From Enchytraeus crypticus (taxonomy: Eukaryota; Annelida; Clitellata; Enchytraeida; Enchytraeidae): DNA of 64,000 nt. The stretch covers positions 65,001 to 129,000 of the forward strand of contig CAJHZI010000240.1 in NCBI GenBank assembly GCA_905160935.1. Direction: 5' to 3'. Positions 12,101 through 26,643 of this stretch are shown piece by piece. Positions within the stretch are counted from its first letter, which is position 1. Each line of letters starts with the position of its first letter. Position numbers and translations under genes: made by a program. The notes beneath the pieces are model-generated. The model did not search any database. It saw only the letters and a program-made list of their open reading frames with translations, and was not told where the DNA came from.

Positions 12101-15100
12101 CATTAGGTTCAGAGTTAAATTCTGGTGCTTTACTCCTCACTGACCCGCTTCTTACGATAAGAAAATAGGGTTAAGTTAATTGATTGTTTGATTGATCAAT
12201 TATTGAATTGATTGATTACTATATAATTCATGTTTCCATCATCCTTGGATGAGGAACGGACGTTAAGCCATTATTATTAGTATAAGAGAAAAGACAGCTA
12301 TGGGCTTGTTGAGAAAGATTGAATAAGTGATAGATTGATTATTGAATATAATAGTTGATTGATGGCTAAGAAAAGCTGACAGATACCCAAAGTAACTAAT
12401 CTAAGGAGAAAATTTAATGATTGATTATTTTTAGTTAAATAGTTATATATATTATTTAAGTGATACGAGATACGGAGATATATACGAAGGTGAAATTAAG
12501 GAGAAATATTGATTGATTGATTGATTTATTAAATAATAAATAGGAGAAGCTACAGATAAAAAAGATAGATCTACTTGATTTTCTCGCGTTAGATGTAGAA
12601 ATTGCAGTTGATGCTTTGTTTGTCGTTTATGCGTTTGGTATCTTTGCTGAAAATAGACATATTATTAATTATTGATTGATTTATTAATTAATTATTGATT
12701 GATTGATTAATAGATGGGAAAAGTGACAGGTGCAAAGACAGATCTATCTAAGGAAAAAAATTGATTGATTGACTGATTAATTACTTGATTAATTAGTGTA
12801 TAAGAAAAGTAACTGATGCCGAGATATGTAGATCCATGTAAGGAGAAAGGCTAATTAATAATTGATTGATTAATAGATAAGAGAAGCTACGGATACAAAG
12901 ATAGATCTACCTAAGGAAAACAGCGATAGTGACGTCATCACTATTACAGGGCGTAAGGAGAATGTGGAGAAAGCAAAGAACATGATAGAGGCCATCCAGA
13001 AAGAACTGGTACGTTCAATCTCTCTTTCTCTTTCTTTTTTTGTTCGTATAGTTACACGCATAACATACCGCATGTGCTTACATAGTTTTCCTTTCTTATG
13101 GTTCCTGTTTTTGTAGTTTTCGCTATTTCCTAAGTTCCTCTCCATGGTTATTAGTAATTGTTGCCGCACCAATTTCAGCCGGCGCGGATTTCAGACTAAC
13201 CTTCCAACACCCTCGGGATTTTTTTCTTTCAAAGCTGTCAACACTCGGTCTTCAAAGGTGGTCACCCAAAAAGTACTAACCGGCGCAGTGGAGCTTAACT
13301 TCGTTCAATTGACGCTCAGCTTAACCGAGTGCGCTAAATCCCGCCCTATCTCGTCTTTTTCTCAGCTTACTGATGAACAGTGGGTCCATGGCTTACTCCT
13401 TAAATTAATTTTATCCTCGTCCTGTTATTTGACCTTTCTGCACAAATGTTTTAACAGTTTTTCCGGTATACCGTGTTTCAGTTTTCCCTTTTAATTCTTT
13501 TTAATTCTTTTATTTTTATTCTCTCTTCTATTCGCAATCAAGACCATCTAGTGCAGTGTTTCCCAACCTGCTTAACCCAGCGAACCTGCAGTTTTGGTTC
13601 TATTATGGTTTCAATCTATACAAGAACTTCTGAAAATAAAATTGAATAAAATAAAGTTTTTAATTCCCCGTGTTGTGTCCGGGTTGTGTGAAGAATTAAC
13701 CAACCGGTGACTGCACGTGTCGTAGAAGGCGACTAAAGCACTAGGAGCCACACCAACGTCAGAAGGGCATTCGGTTGGTGAGTGCCTAGGCTCCAGAAAT
13801 TGCTACAAAAATTTAAACGAATGGAAAAGTCTCAAATAGGGGATTGAGTGAATAATGATATGGTATGGGACAGAGAGGATTTGAGACAGTGTATTCGTAT
13901 CCCGACCCTGGTTGAATTTGGATTCAGGGAAGATGGTGATGATTAAAGTAAACGTTTGAATACCAGATCTCTGTATTAATGTGACTAATATACTCTATTG
14001 TGAATAATTATACTCATACTGTCAAGTGTTCATTTCTGCAATGGTAGTGACTGAGTTGTTAGTAATAATAAAACACATTATAGTGAAATTATCAACCAGG
14101 TTGAAATCTATCAGTTTTAATACCACATGTTAAATTCGTTAGGCAATCTAGTCTAATTTCCGTGTAACCAGTCCAGTGAATGTTCGTGATTTAACCCTCA
14201 GATCTGCGCGTCTGGGATTCGAACCCACGAGAGTTCACCTCAGGATCGATCATTTAAAACTTCATGGCGTTACTGACGCCTAAGCACTAGCATTATTGAT
14301 AGATTCTTTGCATTAATGTTAAAATTTGACCACAATAGAGGTGTAACTACGTCTGCTCTGTAAAGAATTATTTTATTCTTAGTACAACATGACATGAGAT
14401 TTGGCTCAGTGATTAAGAGTCTTGTGTTTGGTATTAGATGATCGAGTACATGCGCTCACTATGGAAGCCTGTATGTCTGCAAGTTTCTGTCGTATGCATG
14501 TTGTGTGCATGCCTGTGGATTTGTGTATATATCTGTGTATGTGCGATTGTGCGTGTGTATATTTTGTGTTTTTTATGTGTGGGCGCGCTTGTGTGTACAT
14601 TTGTGTATAAGTGTCTGTATGTGTCTATGTGTGGTTCGTGGTTTGATTTCAGTTTTCTGTGTATTTGTGCGGATGATTATAAACGTTATTCACTTGCCGT
14701 GTCTTGCCGATTTCGCCACAGGCTGGAGCCAGTGGCGAAATCGGCAAGATACTCGATCGCGGTCAGTATGTGCGGGGTTCAAATCCTGGGCTCTCTCGTC
14801 ACTGACTGACTGACTGACTGACTGACTGGAGTGAGGAAACTGACGCTATCCTTAGCTTTTTTTTAGCTTTTATGTTTTATGGCAGGCATTAGATCAAAAG
14901 CAACGGCCAAATCATGGCCATGTGATTTCTTTACTTTTGTTCTCATATTTTGCAATTTTTTACTTTTTCGAAGTTAAGGGTTATGTTTAGGCCCTGTTGT
15001 TAGGGATTTTGGTTAGAGGTTTAATTAGAATGGAATTATGGCTGCATTAATGGAATGAGGGTTAGATTAGATTGGGGTTGGGTAAATAAGCAATCTAACG

Positions 15101-18100
15101 GTTGTTTCTATCTAATACCTTCACATTTTATGTAGTCCATGTCCTCTTTATGGCAAAGTGTGATCCTCTTTATGACAAAATCTTATCCTCTTTATGACAA
15201 AATCTTATCCTCTTTATGACAAAATCTTATCCTCTTTGTGACAAAGTCTTATCCTTTTTATGACAAAGTCTGATCCTCTTTATGACAAAATCTGATCACT
15301 CAAACCTCCGTGTCACTTGAACGTTTAAATGGTACTTGTTGAAAATTTACCGTCCGGTTCCGTATCGAAGTCTAAAATGTTAGAGACCTCTGTAGCGGAA
15401 TATTTCTACGTTATCCTTCTCATCGTAGCTGTGACTCGATGAACTGTTTGATGTCTATCTCTGCAATGTGGTGACTGGTGCAGTGACTGCTTTATTCGAT
15501 GTTGATGTTTATCTCTGCAATGTGGTGACTGGTGCAGTGACTGCTTTATTCGATGTTGATGTTTTTCTCTGCAATGTGGTGACTGGTGCAGTGACTGCTT
15601 TATTCGATGTTGATGTTTATCTCTGCAATGTGGTGACTGGTGCAGTGACTGCTTTATTCGATGTTGATGTTTATCTCTGCAATGTGGTGACTGGTGCAGT
15701 GACTGCTTTATTCGATGAATCTGAATGAAGCTGAATCCGTATGGTGTAGTAACACTCTGGTAACTGTTTGTTGACGTTATGTCTGTATATAACTGAATCT
15801 GTATAGTGTGATAACACGGTGGTAACGGTTTAATGACTATATTTCTTATAAGATTGCGATTGCTGAATTCCTTTTTAATGATTCATTATACGAAGATATA
15901 CTAACCTCTATTTTATCTAGAGCCTAGTTTAGTTTAACTAGAACTTAGTCTAGTTTAACTAGAGCTAGTCTAGTTTAACTAGAGCTAGTCTAGTTTAACT
16001 AGAGCCTAGTCTAGTTTAACTGTAGATTAGTCTAGTTTAACTAGAGCCTAGTCTAGTTTAACTAGAGCCTAGTCTTGATTAACTAGAGCCTAGTCTAGTT
16101 TAACTGTAGATTAGTCTAGCTTAACCTGGACTAGTATAGTGTTAGTATGTTATTACTATCATATGGCTTAGTATATTAGTTTAGTATAGTCTAAATTAAC
16201 TCTGGAAAAACTGCGTAAAGCAATGTCGGCGAAATTTCAAACCTTCCTACTGATTGATGCTAGTACTATTTGTTTAGTCGACGTCGAATCGTTGATTATT
16301 ATTATTGTCAGTTGTTGAATATAAAGGCATTAAATTTTCAGTCTGTTTTCAGACTACCACTGATTTTCAGGGATGATTCACATGGGATTTGATCACCCAC
16401 ATCGGTTTTGATTTAGTTCCATAGTGCTCGATGTTGTCATGGATAACAGTAGCACTCTAATCGTTTTGTTGTTGTTGTTGATATATCGTAGTTTCCTGCT
16501 GTTGAATTAGTTAACACCCGTTTTTACCTCGTCGGCGTAAAATAAAGGAACACGGTGCTTAAATTTTACGATATTCTTTCAGCATCGCGTTCCTTACTAT
16601 ACGTAGACTAATGTAAAGGTTATATTGTGGTAGATACCATGCTACCATCTCCCGTCGCTAATAGAGTCTAAGGGACTGCTAGCGATTAATTAATGGCGAT
16701 TAATAATTGTTTCATTAACTTGCTTGTAGGTTAAAATGTAAGAAATAACCGCATAATTATATGACGTACGGCTACCAATATGTAGCTGATAGGTTCTAAA
16801 GTGTGTCTAAAATTTGTTTTATTGATTACTTGAATAATTTGATGAGTGTATGATTGATTAATTAAACGAAAGAATTAATTCATGATTGAGTGTTTGGCTG
16901 TTTGATTGATTAACTGATTGATTGTCTAAATGATCGATTGACTCATTTATTATTTAAAATTGTGATCTTCTGATTGGCTGATTGATTAATTGATTTATTA
17001 ATTGTTTAAATGATCAATTGGCTGTTTATTATTATTTTGATCACGTAACTGGTTGTTTTATCAGCCTATTTATTCACTGATTAATTATTTAAAGGACTTA
17101 TTAGCTGATTTATTAATTGATATTTTGATCATCTGACTGATTGATCGTAGGCTAACATAAAGGAGATAACTATAGAGATACCCTACGACTATCACACGTC
17201 GCTGATTGGCTCAAAGGGACGCCTGATAAGAGCTGTGATGGAGGAGTGCGGAGGGGTCATCATTCGCTTTCCAGGCGAGAACCTCAAGAGTGACAAGGTC
17301 GTTATACGTGGACCTAAAGACGACGTCGAGAAGGCGAAGAAGCATCTCCTGGAAATGGCTGATCAGAGGGTATGGTTTCCTTATTGAATTTCTGATTAGG
17401 CAATCACTCGATCGATCAATCAATCGGTTAATATATCAATCATTAGATCAATCTATTAATCAGTCAATAAGTTACTCATTCAATCGGTTAATATATCAAT
17501 CAATCAGTTAATCAGTCAATAAGTTCATCACTCAATCAATTAGTTAATCAATCAGTTAATCAATTAATCAGTCAATAAGTTAATCACTCAATCAATTAGT
17601 TAATCAATCAATCAATCAATTAATCAGTCAATAAGTTCATCACTCAATCAATTAGTTAATCAATCAGTTAATCAATCAATCAATCAATCAGTTAATCAAT
17701 CAATCAATCAGTTAATCAGTCAGTTAATCAATCAGTTAATAAATCAGTTAACCAATCACTAAACTAATTTTGTCGCGAAATTTAAACTGTAATTCAGTTC
17801 TATGCCATTTGTTGTTCTGATTATTATAATTATAATTGTTTTGTTATTTGAAATAACATTAATACACTGATTATTATTATTATTATTATAATTATTATAA
17901 CTATAATAATAATTATTATTTTTGTTATTAATATTATCATTAGTACTGTGAATATTATTATTGTTGTTGTTAATATTATTATTACTATAATATTAGTAAT
18001 AATAATATTATTAATAATCATTATAAAAATAATATTATTAATAATAAAAACTTTCTATAACTTTGCAAGGATTTAATGCAATCTACTTCAGCAATTCTTT

Positions 18101-18208
18101 TAAGCAGCTAGGCGGCGATTCAGCACGTGCATGTGTATTGCTCGAATCTTTTTTATCAAACCTCGGGTTCTTTACACCCGGAGTAAAGAAAATGATATTA
18201 ATTATTAC

Positions 18209-18257
<49 letters not shown>

Positions 18258-21200
18258 GGTTATATAGAAAGAGTCTAGCTATACGGAGGAAGTCCGCACT
18301 AAGCCAGAGTTTCACGGATTCCTGATCGGCAAGAAGGGTTCCAGTATCCGAGGTATCCGCGAGCAGACTGGAGCGAGGATTATCTTTCCATCTGCCAAGG
18401 ACCAGGATCAGGACCTCATCACTATCGTCGGCACCAAGGAGGCCGTCCAGCAAGCCAAGAAGGATCTGGAGGCGAAGATAAAGGACTTGGTCTGTAGCTT
18501 GATGTTATAATTACAATACTCTTACAATTTAGAGTATTTGTCTTATCTTTATTTTAGATCTTTTAGTGCTCTTTTCAGTAACTGATAATTTTTCAAAGTT
18601 TATTTATTGATTGGCAGGAGAACGTAAATGGAAGAGGAAATGGACGTTAAGGCCTAGCATATGTTACATTTCTTTCGCAGATTGGTCTGGGTGAATTGAT
18701 CTGTAGCGATATGTGCTGTTGGGGACGTCCCTGACATCATCCCTGGATGAGGAAACGGACGTTAAGGCCGAGCATATGATTGATCATTTCACTATAATGC
18801 GTGTTATTCATTAATATTATTATTACAATAATAAGACACTGGTGTTGTTTATTAATATCTGATAATTTTTCAAAGTTGATTGATTGATTGATTGGCAGGA
18901 GAATGTGGTAGAAGAGGAGATGGAGGTGGAGGTGAAGCACCACAAGCACTTCACAGCAAGGCGTGGTGAGACTCTTCAGCAGATCAGTCAGGACTGCGGG
19001 GGCGTGGTCATCAGCTTTCCCCGCCCATCGTCCGGCAGCAGCAAGGTCACGCTGAAGGGCGCCAAGGAGTGCATCGAGGCGGCGAGGAAGCGTGTCCTAG
19101 AGATCATCACTGACATCGTACGTGCCTGTCAATCAATCTACTCGTTGTCTGTCATTAGCCAATCTCACCTGTCAATCAATCTACTCGTTATCTGTCAATC
19201 AGCCAATCTCACTGGTGTACCTGTCAATCAATCTACTCGTTATCTGTCAATCAGCCAAACTCACTGGTGTACCTGTCAATCAATCTACTCGCTATCTGTC
19301 AATCAGCCAAACTCACTGGTGTACCTGTCAATCAGTCTACTCGCTATCTGTCAATCATCTCACTGATGTACCTGTCAATTAATCTACTCGCTATCTGTCA
19401 ATTAGCCAATCTCACTGATGTACATGTCAATCAGTCTAACCATCAGTTATTAGCCATAAATTAAAGTATCTGTCAATTATTATATTCATTATCCATCAAT
19501 TAATCAACCCATATAAAGTACCAGCCAATCAATCTATAATTTAGCAATAAATCAATCCCACTGAAGTACCTCTCTATCCATCAATTCGATAACAATCAAT
19601 CATTTCCAATGAAGCATCTCTCAACCAATCAGTGCATAATCTATCAAATATTCAACCACAGTGTATATTGGTCATGCTTTAGGTTGTTTGATAAAAGAAG
19701 AATTATTACAGAATCTTGTTTTACCGCTTAAATGGTTTTTGCCTGTTATGTACCAAAATTTACTTCAGTGTTGAATAACTTAATCTTAGCGACGGTAGCT
19801 CGAGTGTGACGAGTCGTCTTTAAGAGAAGCCTTGTGCTTCTGAACCCTGATGTTAAGTAATCACAGGACAACCTATCCATCAGCAATTTACATTTATAGT
19901 GATGTGGAAAAATATTCTTACATTTTCATTGCAAAATATGTTTTTATACTAATTACCCGCTGAGTATTAAACAGATAATTTTAAATTGTCCTCTCTTTTA
20001 GTGCACTGCCTACTGGCAGATCCGTGATATATAAAATTGTCTATAAGCTAAATCTAACGTTAAGTTTAGCGTCGGTTTCCTGCTCGATAGCATTAGCTAA
20101 CATTAGCTCGACGGTAATATTGGCTTTATATGTATGATCTTTATTTCACCAAAATACATGATAGTATAAACAGAACAAGAAATGAAAAATAATGAACGAA
20201 CAGAACAACAGAAACCACGGATTACCCATCAAAGAGTCTGCAAATAAAGAAATTTAAACTAAAATCGCCGTTTATCTTAGGATCGGCTTTCAATAATCTA
20301 ATTAGGTCAATATACCTTCGAAATAAGTCCAAACTTTATATCTTATTTTGCCAATAGTGTCATCGCTCTGAATTGAATATTTATTTTTAATATTAACATA
20401 ATCCATATAATCAGACTTATCTAAATGTAGTTTACTATCCAAGGATTCAGAGTCAATTAGCTTATGTAAGAAATTATATCTATGATACTGATAGAGTAGC
20501 TCAAACCTTTACCTGTGCTGTGGTACAATAGGAGAACCAGGTGACGATAGAGTACGTTGTACCCGCCAAGCTTCACGGCAGTATCATGGGACCCAAGGGC
20601 TCTCGTATACAGGACATCACTAGGGAGCACAATGTGCAGGTCAAGTTTCCGGATAGAAAACCTGCAGAGGGTAGGATTTCATTTGATCTATTTACATAGC
20701 ATGACCTATTTACATAGCATGACCTATTTACATAGCGTGACCTATTTACATAGCGTGACCTATTTATATGATGACTTATTTATTAAATATCTTTCTTGAC
20801 TTACTAGCCGTTGCCTTCCACAGTTCTATAAAAGATTAACTGCCATATTAATCCTGGTGGATACGAATTCAAAATCAAAATACTTCACTAATATAATTCT
20901 AAAATTCTTCACTTATAGCACTTATATGTATGTTTCGTTTGCAGATAAGTTCAGCGTAGGAGTGAGATTGCCCACTTTTTATCGTTTAGTATCTCTATTT
21001 GTTCATCACAGCACAGATTATACAAACAATAGGAACGTGCATGTAGTTAGATAAACAAATAACAATACTAAAGAGGCTACCATAAAAAAGCCATAGCTCT
21101 GTTCGGTAATACCATAATTAGTAGCTATGGCAGAATCTACTTGAGTTTGAAATACAAATAAATTCTATTACATTACCAAGTACTGTAAAAACGTTGGTAG

Positions 21201-24200
21201 CCATACAATTGAACATGTTCAAATTAGTAAATGGCAAGCTACTGGCAAGTGAAAATTCAAAATAAATTTTGAAAAACACTTTATCTCCAAGAATTTTTCC
21301 AATATTTACATAGCATGACTTATTTATATGATGACTTATTTATATCTTGACTTATTTAACAACCTGGAAATAATATTTTGTCGAGATAATTATACAATTT
21401 TGTTGGTCGAATGTAAATATTTCAACTCCTTATTTGAACTTGATGTGGTTGATTCCACCAAACTTACTGAAGTCTACGTCAGGTTGGATGCTGGGTGCTT
21501 TCTCTGCTTGTATTATAATTCTATAAGTGTGTTCTTGAAATGATATCTTTGAGTGAAATGTACTTAAAATGATATCAAAGCTTTTTAGTATGTATAGGGT
21601 TTAATGCGGCGGAGAAGTCGGACGTAATACGTTGATTTGGCAACTCGAGTGATTGATTTATTGATTGATTGATCTATTATTCTATCGATTGATTGATTGA
21701 CTGATCGATTGATAGATTGATTGATTGATAAATAGATAGATTGATTGATTGATTGATTGATCGATTGAACCATCGATTGATAGATTGATTGATAATTAAG
21801 TTGATTGATTGATTGATCGATTGACTGATTGAGCGATAGATTGATTGATCGATTGATTGATTGATCGATTGATTGATAGATCGATTGATCGATGGATAGA
21901 TTAATTGATCGATTGATTGATGATTGTAGGTGAGAATGGGCACGCCGATAGAGCAGTGAATGGGGAGGAGGGGGAGGAGGAAATTGAAGCCCCGCCCACT
22001 CGCACCTCTCGCCCTGACGTCATCCTCATAACTGGACTGAAAGACAACTGTGAGGCTGCCAGAGAGGCCATGCAGGTCTCTGCCCGCTTCATTCTGTAAT
22101 TATAATAATAATAATAATAATAATGATAATAATAATAATAATAGTAATAAGTACATTTATATGTACTTATTACTACTATTATTATTATCATTATTATTAT
22201 TATTATATATATTATTATTATTATTACTATATGTACTTATGATTGATTGACTGACTGATTGATTGATTGACTGATTGATTGATACCAGGCTCTACTGCCT
22301 ATCACGGAAGAGGTAGAGGTGTCCTATGATCTTCACAGACAGATCATAGGACAGAAGATTGATTGATTGATGGATTGATTGACTGATTGATTGATTGATT
22401 GAGTGATTGATACCAGGCTCTGCTGCCTATCACGGAAGAGGTAGAAATAGCCTATGCACTGCATGGACAGATCATAGGACAGAAGATTGATTGATTGATG
22501 GATTGATTGATTGACTGATTGATTGACTGATCGATTGATTGATTGATACTAGGCTCTGCTGCCTATCACGGAAGAGGTAGAGGTAGCCTATGAACTGCAT
22601 GGACAGATCATAGGACAGAAGGGTAAGGATGTGAGACAGCTGATGGAGACGTATGACGTCAACATCTCCATCCCGCCCTCCGACCAGCAGCGTAACTATG
22701 TCAAGGTCTCTGGAGTGCCGGCCAAGGTCGAGGCGGCCAAGGTCGCCCTGGCGGAGCGAGTGGCAGTGCTGGAGGGAGAGAGGGAACTGAGGGTGTGTGA
22801 TGATTAGCCTTTGAGTCAATCAATCAGTTAGTCTGTAAATGAATAATTAATAACTCAGCCAGTGAGTCGAAATAAGTAAGTTAAGCGATTATTTATGCTT
22901 CTATTTTTATTTTCTCATTTATAGTTCAAAGATAGATCATAGATGAAGAAAACGTTCTATCAATTTACTGATTGATATATTGATAGGCCGATAGACTGCC
23001 GAATTGATTGATCTATTGATAGGCTGATTGACTGATGAATTGATTGATCTATTGCATGGATGAAAAAAACGTTTTTTATGTTTTTTATATCTTTGAAAAA
23101 ACGCGTTTTTTTACTTTTTTTATTTTTTATAAAATAAAAAACCTAAAAAACGTAAACCATGGTTTGACGTGGACTGCACATAAATATTGAGAAGTTGCCG
23201 TTAGTTTCGTGCCATAAACATCACTGTTTAAAAAGTAATTCATTACCTTTTTTATTTTCCTGGTTAGGCAGTTGTTCTAATTTTTAAGACATTGTCTATT
23301 CTTAATTTCTTACGGATTTAAATTTTCTTGTATTGATAATTATGAACAACTGGCAGTGTGTCTGTATGTGACCTGAAAGTACTTGTTTATATTTGTATGG
23401 AGTCTATGGACATACTTTAGAACTTTAGATCAAGTCAAGTTGTATAAAATTGTTTAGTGTTATGGAATGAAGGCATGGTAATATATATGCAAGCTACGTG
23501 TACGCAACTAACGTTCTTTCCAACGATTTTTTACGTTTTTTATTTTTTGGAAAAACGCGTTTTTTAACGTTTTTTATTTTTGTAAGAACGTTTTTTTCAT
23601 CTATGATCTATTGAATGTCTGATAGAATGATGAATCAATTGATTGACTGATCTACTGATTGACTGAGAGACTGATGAATCAATTGATTGACTGATCTATT
23701 GATTGACTGAGAGACTGATGAATCAATTGATTGACTGATCTACTGATTGACTGAGAGACTGATGAATCAATTGATTGACTGATCTACTGATTGACTGAGA
23801 GACTGATGAATCGATTGATTGATCAATGTATTGATTGACCAATAGACTGATTAATTGATTGACTGATACACTACTGAATTGATTGATTGATTATAGGAGC
23901 TGAAGAACTTCAAGCTAGAGGTAGAGATAGCCGCTAAGCACCACACTAGAATCATTGGCAAGCGAGGAGTCGAGATAACGAAGGTGCGTCAGAAGCACGA
24001 CGTTCAGATTTCATTCCCAGGTCGAGACAGTGAGAGCTCTAACCCTGATCTGATCGTCATCACAGGATTGCAGGCTAACGCTGAGGCTTGCAGGGACGAA
24101 CTGCTCGAGAAAGTCAAAGAAATGGTAGGTGGAGTTTGATTGTGGTAGATGTAGTTTGATGTGGTAAATTTCGAAGTGGTAGGTGCAGTTTGAAATGGTA

Positions 24201-26576
24201 GATGCTGTTTGAAATAGTAGGTGTTGTTTTAAATGGTAGGTGTTGTTTGAACTGGTAGATGTTGTTTGAAATGGTAGATATTATTTTGAACTGGTAGATG
24301 TTGTTTGAAATGGTAGATATTATTTTGAAATGGTAGATGTTGTTTGAAATGGTAGACGTTGTTTGAATTGGTAGATATAATTTGAAGAGGTAGGTGCTGT
24401 TTTAAATAGCAGGTGATATGTTTGAAATATTACGAGTAGTTAATAATGGTAAGTTTAGGTTGAAATGATATTGTAATTGGAGAACTCGTTATTTCTAACT
24501 TTTACTGTGAAAGGCAAATGGAAACATCTCAGTGGCCATAGACTTCATAAATGCTACTTTCTTTAGTGTTCTGCCCAGTGCCAGGTCTAGGATACATATT
24601 CCTACTCATATGCTGTTTTCTTTGCTTCTTAAAGAGCACTCAATTTATCAAAGAGCCAATCCATTCATAAAAGGTCTATGCCTTGTTTCCCAACTTAATG
24701 TAGCCAATTGCTTGGAAATTTAGTTATTACTTTCAAACCACTTCATTTTTGCAAAATAGGTCAACAATAGAAAACAAACTGCTACAGCGAACAATGGTTT
24801 ATTCTTTATTTTATTTCTATAATAAAATATAGTATGTATTTCTAATATGTAAACAAATGTAAGTCTCAAATAGGGGATTGGCTGGTGGTGTGGTGTAGGA
24901 CAGAGAGGATTTGAGACAGTCTATTTGTATCCCGACCCTAGATAAACTGGGAATCAAGGTAAGATAATGATGATGGTGCTATTTGTATTATTCAGAAATA
25001 ACATGGTTTCTAGTTCAGGTAGTTTCCCGTTGCCTTCCTTTACTGTATCTAATCATATTACTCTTACACGTATCCTATAATGGTTATTATACGTATCGTA
25101 TAATGGTTTATTCTTTTATTATATTTCTATAATACGGAAATAATATGGTTTCCAGTTCAGGCAGTTTTCCGTTGCCTTCCTTTAGTGTATTTAATCATAT
25201 AACTTTTGCACGTATCCTATTGCAGGAGGATCAGATAACGGAGGAGGTGTCCATCGACCCCAGGGTGCACTCTCGCATCATCGGGGCGAAGGGCCGGGCG
25301 GTCAGTAGGCTGATGACGGAGTACAAGGTGGACATCCGGTTCCCTGGTCGAGACGCCGAGGACAACAGTATTATACTGATCACAGGCGCTGAGGAGAACG
25401 TGCTGGACTGTAGAGATCATCTGCTGAATCTCGAGGAGGAATATGTACGCATTTATCTAGTATTTATGATGATGATGATGAATGATGATGATGATGATGA
25501 TGATGATGATAATGGTGGTGGTGGTGGTGGTGGTGGTGGTAGGGATGATGATAATGATGATGATGATGATGATGATGAGGCAGAAAAATAATTATCCATG
25601 TTGTATTCGGGTTGCTGACGAAAAGACTATAACTGTGGACTGCACTTGTCGTAAAAGGCGATAAAGCTCTAAGACCCAAACCAAGTCATAAAGGTCATTC
25701 GGTTGGTGAGCGCCTAGGTTCCAGAAATTTTCACAAATTTTTTTAATCCCGACCCTAATTAAGCTGGGATTTAAGAGAAGATGATTATGGTGAAGATGGT
25801 TTTGTACTGCAGCTTTAGTACTTATTATATAATAATATTTGCTACCTTTATTTAAAGTGTCAGGGCATTTTATATATTTTACTACATTGTTCTACCGTTA
25901 TATTTTGTTCTACAGCTGCAGGACTTGTTATATACTGTATTACATTGTTCTACAGCTACAGGACCTGTTATATACTGTATTACATTGTTCTACAGCTGCA
26001 GGACTTGTTATATACTGTATTACATTGTTCTACAGCTGCAGGACTTGTTATATACTGTATTACATTGTTCTACAGCTACAGGACTTGTTATATACTGTAT
26101 TACATTGTTCTACAGCTGCAGGACTTGTTATATACTGTATTACATTGTTCTACAGCTACAGGACTTGTTATATACTGTATTACATTGTTCTACAGCTGCA
26201 GGACTTGTTATACACTGTATTGTTCTACAGCTGCAGGACTTGTTATATACTGTACTACATTGTTCTACAGCTGCAGGACTTGTTATATACTGTATTGTTC
26301 TACAGCTACAGGGATTATTATATACTGTACTACATTGTTCTACAGCTACAGGACTTGTTATACTGTATTACATTGCCCTATTGTATTATATTGGTTTGAA
26401 TCCTAGCCGCGCTTATCTCAGAAAAAAATCTCGGACATTCACTAGACTGGTTATACGGAAAATGGTATAAATTTTCTAACGGTTTAAACTTGTGGTATTA
26501 AAAGTGATAGATATCAACATAGTTGATCATTTCACTATAATGCGTGTTTACTTTATATATAATATACTATATGTAC

Positions 26577-26643
<67 letters not shown>

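Noticed and set aside
14406-14813. Cys/Val-rich frames of 60-120 aa on both strands
   Set aside because: A TGTGTG-rich stretch running into a SINE; no family match and no splice context.
15468-15728. 86-aa repetitive peptide (VTGAVTALFDVDVYLCNV)
   Set aside because: A 54-bp intronic tandem repeat whose length is a multiple of three; no gene context.
24532-24723. 63-aa forward frame in HDLBP intron M-N
   Set aside because: HDLBP exons M and N join in phase without it, and it matches nothing recognised.
25839-26470. Three overlapping 150-190-aa forward frames
   Set aside because: They are translations of the 40-bp array; all frames are open because the repeat happens to lack stops.
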